From the NCBI RefSeq assembly GCF_963583255.1, contig NC_084811.1, positions 17,998,088 through 18,062,087 on the forward strand: a stretch of 64,000 nt of DNA, given 5' to 3'. Origin of the DNA: Pyrus communis (Eukaryota; Streptophyta; Magnoliopsida; Rosales; Rosaceae). A program made the position numbers and the translations under genes. Positions within the stretch are counted from its first letter, which is position 1, and the number at the start of each line of letters is the position of its first letter. The notes under the pieces were generated by a model, which did no database searches, was not told the DNA's origin, and saw only the letters and a list, made by a program, of their open reading frames with translations. Below are positions 11,270 through 21,756 of the stretch, one piece after another.

Positions 11270-13207
11270 TGATAGGAGCATATTCATGCGACTTAAATAG
11301 CTTGTTCTCGTGCATTTACGCTATGTTTCTTTAGTTATTTTAGTACTTTAAGCTATTTTCGTGTGTTTGTAGGTCCAAAGGGCTAAAGGAGCAAAAAGAT
11401 GCATTTTGGAGACTTTTGGAGCACTTTTGGGCTAAGGACGGATAGCTTATGCTTGAAGCCAAAGTGTTGGATGAAATTGAAGACCTAATTAAAGACCAAA
11501 TTGAAGACCTAATTAAAGACCAAAGTGTTGGAACCTTGTTCCCTTTAGTTTTAGGACATTTAAACCTTTCCTTTATCCTTAGCCGTGCATAACATTCCAA
11601 CATTCCACACTATCACATATCATACACCACATATCACTTATCACATATCACTTATCACACACCACATATCACTTATCACATATCACTTACCACTTATCAT
11701 TCACCACATATCATTCACCACTTATCATATCATACATTCATTTATCACTTATCATAATCATTCACTTATCACTTAACATATCATACACTTATCACTTATC
11801 ACTCATAATCACCTACAACATCCACCTACTTCACCTACAACATCCACCTACTTCACCTACAAATGACATAGCCATATGTTCCCTCCACTACTCCTATAAA
11901 TACCCTTGCATTCATTCATTCAAGGACATCTCATTTCATACACAACACACCATTTTTCCATTTCCCTTGTAATCCAAACACCATTTTTCCATTTCCCTAT
12001 TAATCCAAACACCACTCCCCAAACCATTCACACCATCAAACTATCCTTAGACCTTGTGCTACAACAACGAGGAAGAGAAGAGTGCCTAAACGTTCATACA
12101 ATTCAAGTTTGAGTTGTTGGAATGTTTAGGTGTTTCTTTGATTTCAATGTTTAAATTCAATTCTCTTTGTTTGTACGTATGAGGAATGGAAGAGAAGAGT
12201 GCCTAAACGTTCATACAATTCAAGTTTGAGTTGTTGGAATGTTTAGGTATTTCTTTGATTTCAAAGTTATAATAAACTAAACCCCCTTTAGCTAGGGGGT
12301 GATTCGAAATATATGTTTATGCTTGCATTTTGATTTGATTACTTCTAATTGCATTTCATAAGTTGTTGATTCAATTTGTTTAACCGTTTGATTGATAACT
12401 TATTTATGTATGTTTATTAAGAATGCGCGCTTAATTTTCATGCATGAATATGACGCTAGAATATAAGTGATTTTCACCTAATCGTTATGAACTTATATTC
12501 ACAAGTAGTGGAGGTTGCTTATAAACAATCGCGTTAAATGAATTATTGGCACGAGTTTCATGCTCATCATAGTAACGAATGCCTCGTCAACACTTATAGT
12601 TTTCATAATGCTTAATGATCTTTGATTGTATCTTTATTGTGCTGTTCACGTAAAGGACTTTTGGAGAATGTTGTGAATTGCGTTGCGCTAACCCATCCAA
12701 TTCATTAACTTAAGGAAAACTTGACGGTTAATTTAAGCGGACCTAATTAACCCGGGGTGATGAGTTTCATAATTTATTGAAATGTAATTGGAAATCTTTT
12801 TATTATGCAAGTGTAACATATGTGGAGATGACCCCCTTAGCTATTCTATCATCCATTCATTCCATTTCATCAATTTCATATTTACATTCTGTTTTAATTT
12901 GTTCATTTAATTTAATTTCGTATAAACTTAAATCCCCCTTTACTTTAATGTCAATTTAGTTAGAAATCATTTTAGTTTGTGTTTTTAAAAGCATTTTGAG
13001 TTTTTGGTTTGTTTTATAGTTTTAAAGTTTAGTTTTACATTCTTTGAGTCTAGTTTAGTGTTTATTATTACGTTTTTACGTTTTTGAGTCAAATCCAAGT
13101 GATTAACAATCCCTCCTAATCCCCGGTCCAGAACGATCCCTACTTATATACTTACTACAATTTGACGAAAAGAGGGTTTAATTTGTGTGCATATAAATCA
13201 CGCATCA
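11270..13207 (+). mobile_element. E3 LTR 1 (1938 bp)
   Basis: It runs from TGATAGGAGCATATT to CACGCATCA and is followed by AATT and the PBS. It is the same length as LTR 2, and I noticed one base difference between them by eye (near 11870 against 25390). TATAAATA at 11895-11902 is the likely promoter. A CACATATCACTTAT-type simple repeat covers 11620-11800, and two copies of a 22-bp unit containing CATCCACCTACTTCACCT lie at about 11815-11862. Confidence 0.92.
11895..11902 (+). promoter_or_regulatory. TATA box of E3 LTR 1
   Basis: TATAAATA in CTCCTATAAATACCC. The same motif is at 25415-25422 (LTR 2) and 31277-31284 (LTR 3), and on the minus strand at 15418-15425, 47836-47843 and 61392-61399 in the reverse LTRs. 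Confidence 0.65.
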
Positions 13208-13212
13208 AATTT

Positions 13213-13250
13213 TGGCGCCATTGCCGGGGATTAGAAAATTTGCTAATCCC
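13213..13250 (+). promoter_or_regulatory. E3 unit 1 PBS and stem-loop
   Basis: TGGCGCCATTGCCGGGGA (13213-13230) matches tRNA-Asp with one mismatch. It runs into GGGATTAG ... CTAATCCC (13227-13250), an 8-bp stem with an 8-nt loop. Confidence 0.8.
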
Positions 13251-13330
13251 TTGGATTGTTTTATTTTCGTTTGTTTTTATTTTATTCCAGATTCTTATGT
13301 TATTTTGTTTCTTGTTCTAGGTACTAGTTT

Positions 13331-13375
13331 ATGACTCGGAGTTCTCATCCGATTCGTGAACGTATCCTGGAGTGA
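13331..13375 (+). CDS. Gag-stub micro-ORF, 14 codons
   Basis: ATG after the conserved AGGTACTAGTTT begins the peptide MTRSSHPIRERILE, then TGA. The first ten or so residues match the gag N-terminus, after which a deletion joins the post-pol sequence containing GCGCTACTTGGGAGGC. The identical deletion appears at 26851-26895 and, on the minus strand, at 59562-59606. All three therefore descend from one deleted master copy. Translation is unproven; it may act only as leader sequence. Confidence 0.5.
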   Translation: MTRSSHPIRERILE

Positions 13376-13437
13376 TTGGGTTCTTCGTCCGGCTACAAGA
13401 CGTAAAAGAAAGCGCTACTTGGGAGGCAACCCAATGC

Positions 13438-13441
<4 letters not shown>

Positions 13442-13470
<29 letters not shown>
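13442..13470 (+). repeat. Poly(A) run at cassette edge, unit 1
   Basis: A29 lies between CCAATGCATTT and CATGGCAG. It marks the 3' edge of the antisense ORF cassette and is matched at 26962-26990. Confidence 0.85.
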
Positions 13471-13491
13471 CATGGCAGAACGATGGAGGCT

Positions 13492-14118
13492 TTACAAAGG
13501 TTGTTTACTTAAAGACCCACTACGTGGCAAAACTCTTGAAGCGGAAGGCATCGAGACGGAAGGCATCGGGGCAGAAGACATAGGAGCGGAAGGCATCGGA
13601 GCTGGAGGCATCGAAGATAGAGCATTCGAAGCCTCAATACTTGGCCAAACGCTGGATGATCCAGGAAAAAGGTGCCTCTGGAGGAAAGACGAAAACCTTT
13701 GACGGTCACTTTGAATCCGACCTTCAGACTCTTGCAGTTCATCAAGCTTCCTCTTCATGCCCGTCGAATAGTTGTTGGCAAGCACGTGCAAACTTCTATT
13801 CTCATGCTTAAGCAGTTTGATCTCCTGCTTAAGACTTTCCACCTCTGCCATCAATGATTCCACCTGACGGGAGCGGGCAAGCAGGCGTTGGCCCATGTTG
13901 GACACAGAACTCGCACACTGAACACTAAGTGCGAGGGACTCTTGAACGGCCAACTCATCGGACCGGCCTGACAGCAGCCTACTATCTTTTGGAGTGAGGA
14001 GGTTCCTAGCTACTATTGTAGCTGTTGTGGCGTCCTGCATCACGGAGTCTTCACCTAAGAGAGGACCGTTAGAAGATAAGAAAGAAGGGCGCCATACGTT
14101 ACCTTGACGCGGCGCGCC
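13492..14118 (-). pseudogene. Antisense cassette ORF, copy B (C-terminal part)
   Basis: On the minus strand this encodes the same protein as 27012-27689 from about residue 17 (GAPRQG) to the end (SKQPL). The 5' end is cut by the LTR of E4 starting at 14119. The missing N-terminus is found again at 21479-21756, partly duplicated. The coiled-coil stretch and the Met-Pro-Ser-Ala tail are intact. Function unknown; see the intact copies. Confidence 0.8.
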
Positions 14119-16112
14119 TGATGCGAGAATTATACGCGCATAAATTAAACCCTCTTTTTGACAATTGTAGTATAAGTATAAGTAGGGATCGTTCTGGACC
14201 GGGGATTAGGAGGGATTGTTAATCACTTGGATTTGACTAAAAAAACGTAAAATAAAGTTTAAAACACTATACTAGACTCAAAGAATGCAAAACTAAACTT
14301 TAAATCACTAAGACAAACCAAAGACTCAAAATGCTTTAAAACATAAACTAAATTGAACAATAAGGAAAAAGGGGGGAAGAGTTTTGATTTGACGAAAATT
14401 GAAATAACAAAACAAGTTAATAAACTAAGCAGAATGTAAATGTGAATATGGATGATGGAATAAATGGAATGAAGGCTAGCTAAGGGGTTCTTCTCCACAC
14501 ATGTTATACTTGCATACAAGATTGATTCTCAGTTGGTCTTTCGATAAATTATGAAACTCAATGCTCCAAGTTAATTAGGTCCGCTTAAATTAACTTTCAG
14601 ATTTCCCTAAATTCATTGGATTGAATGGAATACGCATTACAACCAAATTATTCTTAATCAAAGTCCCTAACTATGGAATACGCATGATAGAGACATTCAA
14701 CAAAGATCATTAAGTTCAATGAAAATTAGAAATGTTGACGAGGCATTCGTTACTATGGAATACGCATGAAACTTATGCCAAGAATTCGTTTAACGCGATT
14801 GTTTATAAGCAACCTCCACTACTTGTGAATATAAGTTCATAACGATTAGGTGAAACTCACTTATATTCTAGCGTCATATTCATGCATGAAAATTAAGCTT
14901 GCAATCTCAATGAACATACATAAATAAGTTATCAATCAAACAGTTAAACGAATTGAATCCACAACTTATGAAATTCCAACCAAAAGTAATCAATTCATAT
15001 TGCAAATATAAACATAGTTTCGAATCACCCCCTAGCTAAAGGGGGATTAGTTCCTCATTACTTTGAAATCAAAGAAACACCTAAACATTCCAACAACTCA
15101 AACTTGAATTGTATGAACGTTTAGGCACTCTTCTCTTCCATTCCTCATACGTACAAAACAAAGAGAATTGAATTTAAACTTTGAAATCAAAGAAACACCT
15201 AAACATTCCAACAACTCAAACTTGAATTGTATGAACGTTTAGGCCCTCTTATCTTCCTCGTTGTTGTAGCACAAGGTCTAAGGTGAGGTTTGGGGAATTA
15301 TGGAAATGGATGAGGAATGGTGGAAATGGAAAGATGGTTTGGATTCTAAGGAAGTGTTTGAGGGGTGTTGTGTTGTGAAATGGAATGAGATGTGAATTGA
15401 ATGAATGAATGCAAGGATATTTATAGGAGTAGTGGAGGGAACATATGGCTATGTCATTTGTAGGTGAAGTAGGTGGATGTTGTAGGTGAAGTAGGTGGAT
15501 GTTGTAGGTGAAGTGGATGTTGTAGGTGAAGTAGGTGGATGTTGTAGGTGAAGTGGGTGGATGTTGTAGGTGAAGTAGGTGGATGTTGTAGGTGAAGTGG
15601 ATGTTGTAGGTGAAGTAGGTGGATGTTATGTTAAGTGATAAGTGATAAGTGATATGATATGTGGTTATCATATGATAAGTGGTTAAGTGGTGATGATAAG
15701 TGATAAGTGATTAAGTGATATGATATGTGGTGATGATAAGTGATAAGTGCATGTGGGTTAACTAATGAAGGAAATGCATGTGCAATGACAATGTGTTAGA
15801 ATGGATGTGTGTTATGCATGGCATGATTGGGATTAGGAAAGGTTTAAATGTCCTAAAACTAAAGAGAACAAGGTTCCAACACTTTGGCTCCAATTAGGTC
15901 TTCAATTTCGTCCAACACTTTGGCTTCAAGCATAAGCTATCCGTCCTTAGCCCAAAAGTGCTCCAAAAGTCTCCAAAATGCATCTTTTTGCTCCTTTAGC
16001 CCTTTGGACCTACAAACACACGAAAATAGCTTAAAGTACTAAAATAACTAAAGAAACATAACGTAAATGTACGAGAACAAGCCATTTAAGTCGCATAAAT
16101 ATGCTCCTATCA
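14119..16112 (-). mobile_element. E4 3' LTR (1994 bp)
   Basis: The + strand reads TGATGCGAGAATTATACG to ATGCTCCTATCA. It is followed by AATACCCCCACACTT, the reverse of the polypurine tract, so this is the 3' LTR of a minus-strand element. TATAAATA lies on the minus strand at 15418-15425. It has an expanded 22-bp minisatellite at 15455-15632. Confidence 0.92.
15455..15632 (-). repeat. Expanded 22-bp minisatellite in LTR U3
   Basis: About eight units of GGTGAAGTAGGTGGATGTT type, some shortened to GGTGAAGTGGATGTT. The E3 LTRs 1 and 2 hold two units and LTR 3 holds one, so the array varies in copy number. A GATAAGTGAT simple repeat follows to 15750. Confidence 0.85.
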
Positions 16113-16878
16113 AATACCCCCACACTTAGCTTTTGCTAGTCCTCGAGCAAAACAGAAAAACAAAACAAAAAGAACAAAACACAACCTACACCTTCCAACA
16201 ATCGTATCAGGGACTTCCAATGCACATGACAAGTTAAAAATCATTATTCTCACAGATTTGAGCCATCTTTACATTTAAGTACATTCTTAATCATAGTCAC
16301 CACATACTAGTTCACAATTAAGCAATTAAAACACATTTCAAATGTAGTAACATGCCTTTAGAGAATTCCCTCAATTTCTTACTAGATGTACTCTCGTTTT
16401 TCACACAGATTTTCTGACTACACACCCTACACTAGGTATATGTGAGAAGATTGATGTAAACATGTAGACGAACACTCACATATGTTATAATAAGGAAAGC
16501 ATTTTCTGGAGTTAATAAGCATGTTTAGATATGATCTCATGAATGGAATGCTACTACTTAGACGCGAGAACCAGTGACACCATAAGCTCATACCAAGTTC
16601 AAACTCCACAATTGAAATACATAACACTCAATATAGAAGTCAAAGGGTAGTAACGGGGCTAGGGTATTGGCTAACAATGAAAGGTGAAGGATAAACAAAC
16701 ATTCTTAAAGCAATAGTGAGCAAAGTATTGAATTAGACACTTAGAATTCCCTTAAGAACGCAGAAGTCAACTTTGAACACCCAAGGGAAAATCACACAAA
16801 ACTTAGGGCCATATTCAACTTTTTGGACCCTTTCTTCAACCATCAACGCTCGTGAGTTCATTCTTACTTATTTTCACT

Positions 16879-16918
<40 letters not shown>

Positions 16919-17990
16919 CTTTTCTTCTTTTTCTTTTGAATCTCAAAACATACATATAAACGTAAGAACAAACTTTTACTCCCCCACACTCATTTTCTTG
17001 CATAATGTAACTCAAAAGGAATTCATTTAAGTCATGCTCACTAAACTTTAAGAACAAGGGTATAGGAAAGTCCTACTCTAAGCTAGGTAAGGGGTGATGT
17101 GGGTAAACAAGGAATAAAGGCAAAACGAGGCTCAACGGGGTTAAAACTTACAACATATACGAAGTATGGGAAGTAAGGCTAATTGGCTATGGTGGTGGTC
17201 ACTACACAACTTCTTCTTGAATATGTGTTATGCAAATCAATAACATGCTTTGAATGAAATGGGCATGAGTTCTAGCATTTGGAACTATATGATGAAACGC
17301 CTTCTAAGTAGTAACCAAGCAAAGAATAATGAGATCATGCAACGACTTTAGAAAACAAGAAATCACAGATTATACTCTCCAAAGAACATTATAGGCTCAA
17401 GTCTCTCAGGGTTGTAGCGTTTGTTTGAGTTCCTTCCTTCAAGCATGTTACAAAAACGAATTTTTTTCTTTTATGATTGCATGTGAAGTCATACATTATA
17501 ACCATAACCAAGCATATACCAAGAGTAAATCAAACTTTTCTCTATGTTTATAACTCTTTCAAACCGTCATGCAATTATAAACCAAATCCTTATCATTGTG
17601 TTGGAAGGTACCCTAAGACACAAACACACAAAAACGACTCAAAACACTCTTTTTAGGCTTTTCAAAACAATTTTTTCAAATTTTTATGGTATTTTCGGAG
17701 TTATAAAAACAAAACATACTAAAACACTCTAAAACAACTTAAAAACACCTTAAAACAGTAAGGAACAACATTTGAAGTTATGGGCGATAAAATCCCACGA
17801 ATTTGCATTAACAACATTAGTTACCCCCCCACACTTAAATCAAACATTGTCCTCAATGTTTTAAGCTTAAAATCATACAAAGCATAAGTAAACACACAAA
17901 AAGCATTTAAACATACTAAACATGGCATAATGTAATTAACAAAGAGAAGAGTTTAGAGACGCAAATCTGGTTATAGAGTGTAAATTCCAT
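16113..17990 (-). mobile_element. E4 3' non-coding region with polypurine tracts
   Basis: It is collinear in reverse with 22925-24789. It holds the terminal polypurine tract (16113-16127), a second tract near 16980, a third near 17823 next to the stem-loop at 17842-17861, and a 38-base T run at 16881-16918. No convincing coding sequence. Confidence 0.85.
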
Positions 17991-19269
17991 CTTCTCCTTG
18001 GTAATTGCATTGAGGCTTTGATCTTTGTGATTCCACAGGCTTCCTCTTGAATTGCGCTGCTCCCATCGTTGATTTTCCTTTGTGCTACTCATGAACTGGG
18101 CAGCAGGCTTCTTTTGGTCTCCCCCGAAGGTCTGAGCTTACTCCTTTGGTCTGTTTCTTTGTTCAATCTTTCCAATTCGTATTGAAAAGGGTTGGAGGAT
18201 AACTCAGCCTACGTTTGTCTCCACATGCTTCAATGTATCATTTTCCCTTGCCTTACTTGCTCCCCTTTGCAGAAGTGGTCCCTTCTCTGGAAGTGTATCA
18301 ACCGTTGAAGATGACTACTCGAGAGCAACGCTAGGTAAGCAATCAGGAATGGATTCCAGGCAGTCGGTTCCAGAACAGAAGACTGACTCCAAGTGCCGGC
18401 TGATTGCTTCTTTCACTTTGCTATGCGAGTAATAACAAAGACAAAGGAAAAGACAGGGAAAGAGCATGATATGAGATACTTTTGCTTTTGACCTTGATGA
18501 TATGAGATACCTTTGCTTTAAAGAAGCGGTGAATGAATCAGCACATGCTTCAATCTGCCGTTTCCTCCTGGGTCATATGTACTCCAGGCATCTGGTATCA
18601 TCTTTGGGGAAGAAGAAAGAATTGAGTATTTTGAAAGGCTTTGCTGGGAGTGCGCCCTCAGAGGTGAGGGAGAGTTGGGCATTTTCTTCAGGTTTGCCCT
18701 GCCATAAAAGACGAAGGTCGACATATATAGAGATAATATCAAGTGGTGGTACTTTTTACCCTTGTCGACAAACGTTTTGATCCCGCAAATCCGGCTTTTT
18801 GAAATAGTGGCGCCTCTTCGATCTTTGAATACGCCTCTTCGATTTCTAAGCAGGCGCCCCTTCGATTTCTGAACGACGCCCCTTCGCTTTCTGAACGACA
18901 CGTGGTAGTGCAGATGCGGCTCCTTTTGACAAAGCTGCACACGTCTTCTGAAAAGCAGAGAAAGCGTCGCCGAACTTTGCGCTTGTCGGCTAAAGATGTG
19001 TAGTTGCGATGATGGCCTCCACGTGTATTCAGCTTTGTCAGAAATCTTTTGACAAAGTTGAACGCGTCTTCTGAAAAGCCGAGAACGCGTCGCCTAAATT
19101 ACGCCGGAAATTCCGGCTTTTTGAATTGGTGGACGCGTCGCCTTGGCTTCTTATAGAGCTATCGATCACCACAACAAACACACTCTGAAGAACTCCCATT
19201 CTTGAAAATCGACTCCGACCCTTTGAAAATTTACTCCATCAACCCCTTCTCTTTGAACACTTTTGAAAA
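17991..19269 (+). promoter_or_regulatory. Promoter-like region of cassette ORF A
   Basis: This upstream region is shared by all cassette copies. It contains TATATA at 18724-18729 and a weaker TTATAGAG at 19151. Four tandem units of about 22 bp (CGCCCCTTCGATTTCTGAA type) span 18811-18898. A 48-bp direct repeat lies at 18924-18971 and 19047-19094, with ACGTC or ACGCGT. Two G-boxes CACGTG sit at 18899-18904 and 19020-19025, and a dyad GCCGGAAATTCCGGC at 19103-19117. The last 110 bp before the ATG is A/C-rich with ACAACAAACACAC, like a plant 5' leader. That it drives transcription is inference. Confidence 0.55.
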
Positions 19270-19965
19270 ATGGCAAACTCATCGAACCTTAGCTTGGAAT
19301 TGAGCCTTAGCAGTGATGCGGCCGCGCCGCGTCAAGGTAACGTATGGCGCCCTTCTTTCTTTTCTTCTAACGGTCCTCTCACAAGTGAAGACTCCGTGAT
19401 GCAGGACGCCACAACAGCTACAATAGTAGCTAGGAACCTCCTCACTCCAAAAGATAGTAGGCTGCTGTCAGGACGGTCCGATGAGTTGGCCGTTCAAGAG
19501 TCCCTCGCACTTAGTGTTCAGTGTGCGAGTTCTGTGTCCAACATGGGCCAACGCCTGCTTGCCCGCTCCCGTCAGGTGGAATCTTTGATGGCAGAGGTGG
19601 AAAGTCTCAAGCAGGAGATCAAACTGCTTAAGTACGAGAATAGAAGTTTGCACGTGCTTGCCAACAACTATTCGACGGGTATGAAGAGGAAGCTTGATGA
19701 GCTACAAGAATCCAATGGTCGGATGCAAAGTGACCGTCAAACTGACCGTCAAAGGCTTGCGGCTTACTTCCAGAGGCACATTTTTCCGGGCTCATCCAGC
19801 GTTTGGCCAAGTATTGAGGCCTCTTCTTTGATGCCTCCCGCTCCGATACCTTCCGCCCCGATGCCTTCCGCCTCAATGCCTTCTGCTCCGATGCCTTCCG
19901 CATCTATGCCTCCTGCTTCTAGAGTTTTGCCCAGTAGTGGGGCTTCAAGTAAACGCCCTTTGTGA
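19270..19965 (+). CDS. Antisense cassette ORF A, 231 aa, unknown coiled-coil protein
   Basis: I do not recognise this protein. It starts MANSSNLSLELSLSSD after a GAAAA leader end. Residues about 90-160 are rich in Leu, Glu, Lys and Arg with heptad spacing (VESLMAEVESLKQEIKLL), predicting a coiled coil for dimerisation. Next is FPGSSSVWPSIEAS, then a tail of six or so MPSAP/MPSAS repeats ending SKRPL. There is no signal peptide or membrane segment, and no zinc knuckle or catalytic motif. It is antisense to its carrier E4 and is preceded by a promoter-like region. Compared with copy C, residues 1-150 are almost unchanged while the tail differs by repeat gain and loss. Alternative: a captured host gene fragment with chance conservation. 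Confidence 0.65.
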   Translation: MANSSNLSLELSLSSDAAAPRQGNVWRPSFFSSNGPLTSEDSVMQDATTATIVARNLLTPKDSRLLSGRSDELAVQESLALSVQCASSVSNMGQRLLARSRQVESLMAEVESLKQEIKLLKYENRSLHVLANNYSTGMKRKLDELQESNGRMQSDRQTDRQRLAAYFQRHIFPGSSSVWPSIEASSLMPPAPIPSAPMPSASMPSAPMPSASMPPASRVLPSSGASSKRPL

Positions 19966-19984
19966 AGCTCCATCATTCTGCCAT

Positions 19985-19985
<1 letters not shown>

Positions 19986-20021
<36 letters not shown>
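19986..20021 (+). repeat. Poly(T) run after ORF A
   Basis: T36 lies 24 bp downstream of the ORF A stop after CTGCCATG. On the element strand it is a poly(A) placed just after the gag-like ORF. Confidence 0.85.
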
Positions 20022-20032
20022 CATAAATAAAA

Positions 20033-21367
20033 TCAAACAGCATGGAATTTATCTTTGAATGGGCGGTGATACTTGAAATGATCCGGTAATAGTTTAAATT
20101 CCAGATTGGGTGCCTGAATCATTAACCACATGTTAGTATAAAAGAAAATTGAAATTCGGGGAGGCGGCTTACCTGTGTGCTCCAAAATGAACTCCAGAAT
20201 AAACACCCCTTCGAAAGTTATGACTTGTCCCGTGTCATAAAATCCAACTTCCTTGGGAATTGTGGTTTCAAATATGTCCTCTTTGATGCATTCTACATCT
20301 TCTCCAGCCACTACCTTCTCTTGAATCATTCTTCTTGGTGTACAAAGTCCTTTGAAGAATTCAACACCATCTAAAACTTGCTGTGTTGCACCAAGAATTT
20401 GAATAGCATTTTGCTCCTTTGGGAAGGCTTCCACGATGTCCTTTTTACTCTCTTCTTGGTTGGGAATCAAAAACCTGCTAGGAAAAGGGACATTGGGTGG
20501 AATAACATCAGAATAACATGGAATTGGGACGTCCTTACTGGTGGTGGGTGGTTTAGAGGGCTTAGGGATCTGCGGCAAGGGTTGTTCTACCCTTGCCGTG
20601 TGCATGTCTTCTTCCTCCTCCTCAATTAGCAGCTCTTCATCCACTTCTAGGCTATGTTTGGACATTTTTAGGTCAGCTCCAACCTCCATAGCACTTCCCA
20701 AAGTGATAGCATTATGGATTTCAAAATCTTCCTTCGAGTTTTCAATAGTTGAGTTGGAGAGTTCACTTTGCTCTTGAATTTGTTTCATGAACTCCATAAT
20801 CTGCCCAAATTGCTCGTCCAATTTACCCAACTCCTTGGCTTGATTTTGTGACCCCTGCGCCAAAGAGGTTAGTAATTGAAAATTTTTATCATTATCCATG
20901 GACATACTTGAACTTGATTGGAATTGTTGTGGGGGAGGTTGTGGTGGCTGCATAGGTGTTGTATTGAACTCATCATATGGTTGCCAATATGCTTCTTGTT
21001 GAGCCTCCTTGGCTTGATTTTGTGACCCCTGCGCCAAAGAATTTATTTCATTAAGAATTTGATTATAATCTATTGGCAAACTTGAATTTAATTGAGCATA
21101 TTGCATATGAAGTTGTGGTGGCTGCATAGGTCTTGAATAGAACTCCTCATATGGTTGCCAATATGCTTCACGTTGAACTTGTTGATCTTCCCACCATATA
21201 GAGTTTGAATGATCCCTCCAATCTCTTTGTGGACATTGATTGGCTTGAAATCCTTGCCTATATGAAGCACCAAATGTAGGGACACTCTGCACTGTGGTCC
21301 TTTCGGCATACGGCGACAATTTAGAAGTAAGATTTGCCAATTGAGCTTGAATGCTAGCAAAATCCAT
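20033..21367 (-). CDS. Gag-like ORF of E4, 444 aa, no zinc knuckle or protease
   Basis: Its start MDFASIQAQLANLTSKL aligns with the mid-gag segment of the gag at 33097 onward. QCPQRDWRDH keeps only the end of the former CCHC knuckle. It has two copies of the EAYWQPY(E/D)EF...MQPPQ block and two of SLAQGSQNQAKE, then an acidic stretch, [10 protein letters not shown] (shared with full gag) and a C-terminus LEFKLLPDHFKYH. That end resembles the spacer between protease and RT ([10 protein letters not shown]). So the gag N-domain, knuckle, protease catalytic motif and all of pol are gone, yet 444 codons stay open. It may be a structural helper protein or simply young. Upstream is TTTTAGGTACTAG, the usual gag leader end. 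Confidence 0.75.
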   Translation of the reverse strand: MDFASIQAQLANLTSKLSPYAERTTVQSVPTFGASYRQGFQANQCPQRDWRDHSNSIWWEDQQVQREAYWQPYEEFYSRPMQPPQLHMQYAQLNSSLPIDYNQILNEINSLAQGSQNQAKEAQQEAYWQPYDEFNTTPMQPPQPPPQQFQSSSSMSMDNDKNFQLLTSLAQGSQNQAKELGKLDEQFGQIMEFMKQIQEQSELSNSTIENSKEDFEIHNAITLGSAMEVGADLKMSKHSLEVDEELLIEEEEEDMHTARVEQPLPQIPKPSKPPTTSKDVPIPCYSDVIPPNVPFPSRFLIPNQEESKKDIVEAFPKEQNAIQILGATQQVLDGVEFFKGLCTPRRMIQEKVVAGEDVECIKEDIFETTIPKEVGFYDTGQVITFEGVFILEFILEHTGKPPPRISIFFYTNMWLMIQAPNLEFKLLPDHFKYHRPFKDKFHAV

Positions 21368-21478
21368 ATCTTACTTCTCTAGTACCTAAAATCAAAGAAA
21401 GAGAACTAAATCAAATATCAAAAGTAACAACAAACAAAGAAAACAACATTAAGTTAGAAACTAAAACGAAAACAACTA

Positions 21479-21756
21479 AGTGCGAGGGACACAGAACTCG
21501 CACACTGAACACTAAGTGCGAGGGACTCTTGAACGGCCAACTCATCGGACCGTCCTGACAGCAGCCTACTATCTTTTGGAGTGAGGAGGTTCCTAGCTAC
21601 TATTGTAGCTGTTGTGGCGTCCTGCATCACGGAGTCTTCACCTGTGAGAGGACCGTTAGAAGATAAGAAAGAAGGGCGCCATACGTTACCTTGACGCGGC
21701 GCGCCCGTATCACTGCTAAGGCTCAATTCCAAGCTAAGGTTCGATGGGTTTGCCAT
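21479..21756 (-). pseudogene. Antisense cassette ORF, copy B (N-terminal part)
   Basis: The minus strand encodes MANPSNLSLELSLSSDTG through about residue 90 (LSVQCASSV), then runs into E4 leader sequence. It overlaps about 220 bp of what is also present left of E4 (about 13905-14118), so the two halves do not simply join. The junction repeats AGTGCGAGGGAC on both sides of ACAGAACTCGCAC, a templated-filler pattern. Confidence 0.8.

Larger units (their letters stand above)
14119..21478 (-). mobile_element. E4: reverse element lacking its 5' LTR, with gag-like ORF
   Basis: Read on the minus strand it has, from the 5' side, a gag leader with TTTTAGGTACTAG, a 444-codon gag-like ORF (20033-21367), a poly(A) run, the cassette with antisense ORF A (19270-19965), the 3' non-coding region, a polypurine tract and the 3' LTR (14119-16112). 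The 5' LTR and PBS are missing, the break lying about 30 bp inside the leader. The left flank is GCGCC (14114-14118). The expected right flank GCGCC is displaced to about 21701 because some 220 bp of host cassette are duplicated at the right junction. Confidence 0.85.

Noticed and set aside
13442..13470. Poly(A) run read as the tail of a retroposed mRNA for the antisense ORF.
   Set aside because: On the ORF strand the run is poly(T), so it cannot be the tail of that ORF's mRNA. It is kept only as a mark of the cassette edge.
16773..17057. Frames encoding poly-Phe or poly-Lys around 16880.
   Set aside because: They are translations of the long T run in the 3' non-coding region.
18518..18940. 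A 140-codon minus-strand frame (and matching frames at 22091 and 58165) as a second cassette gene.
   Set aside because: It runs through the tandem promoter units, is interrupted differently in different copies and has no start or motif support.
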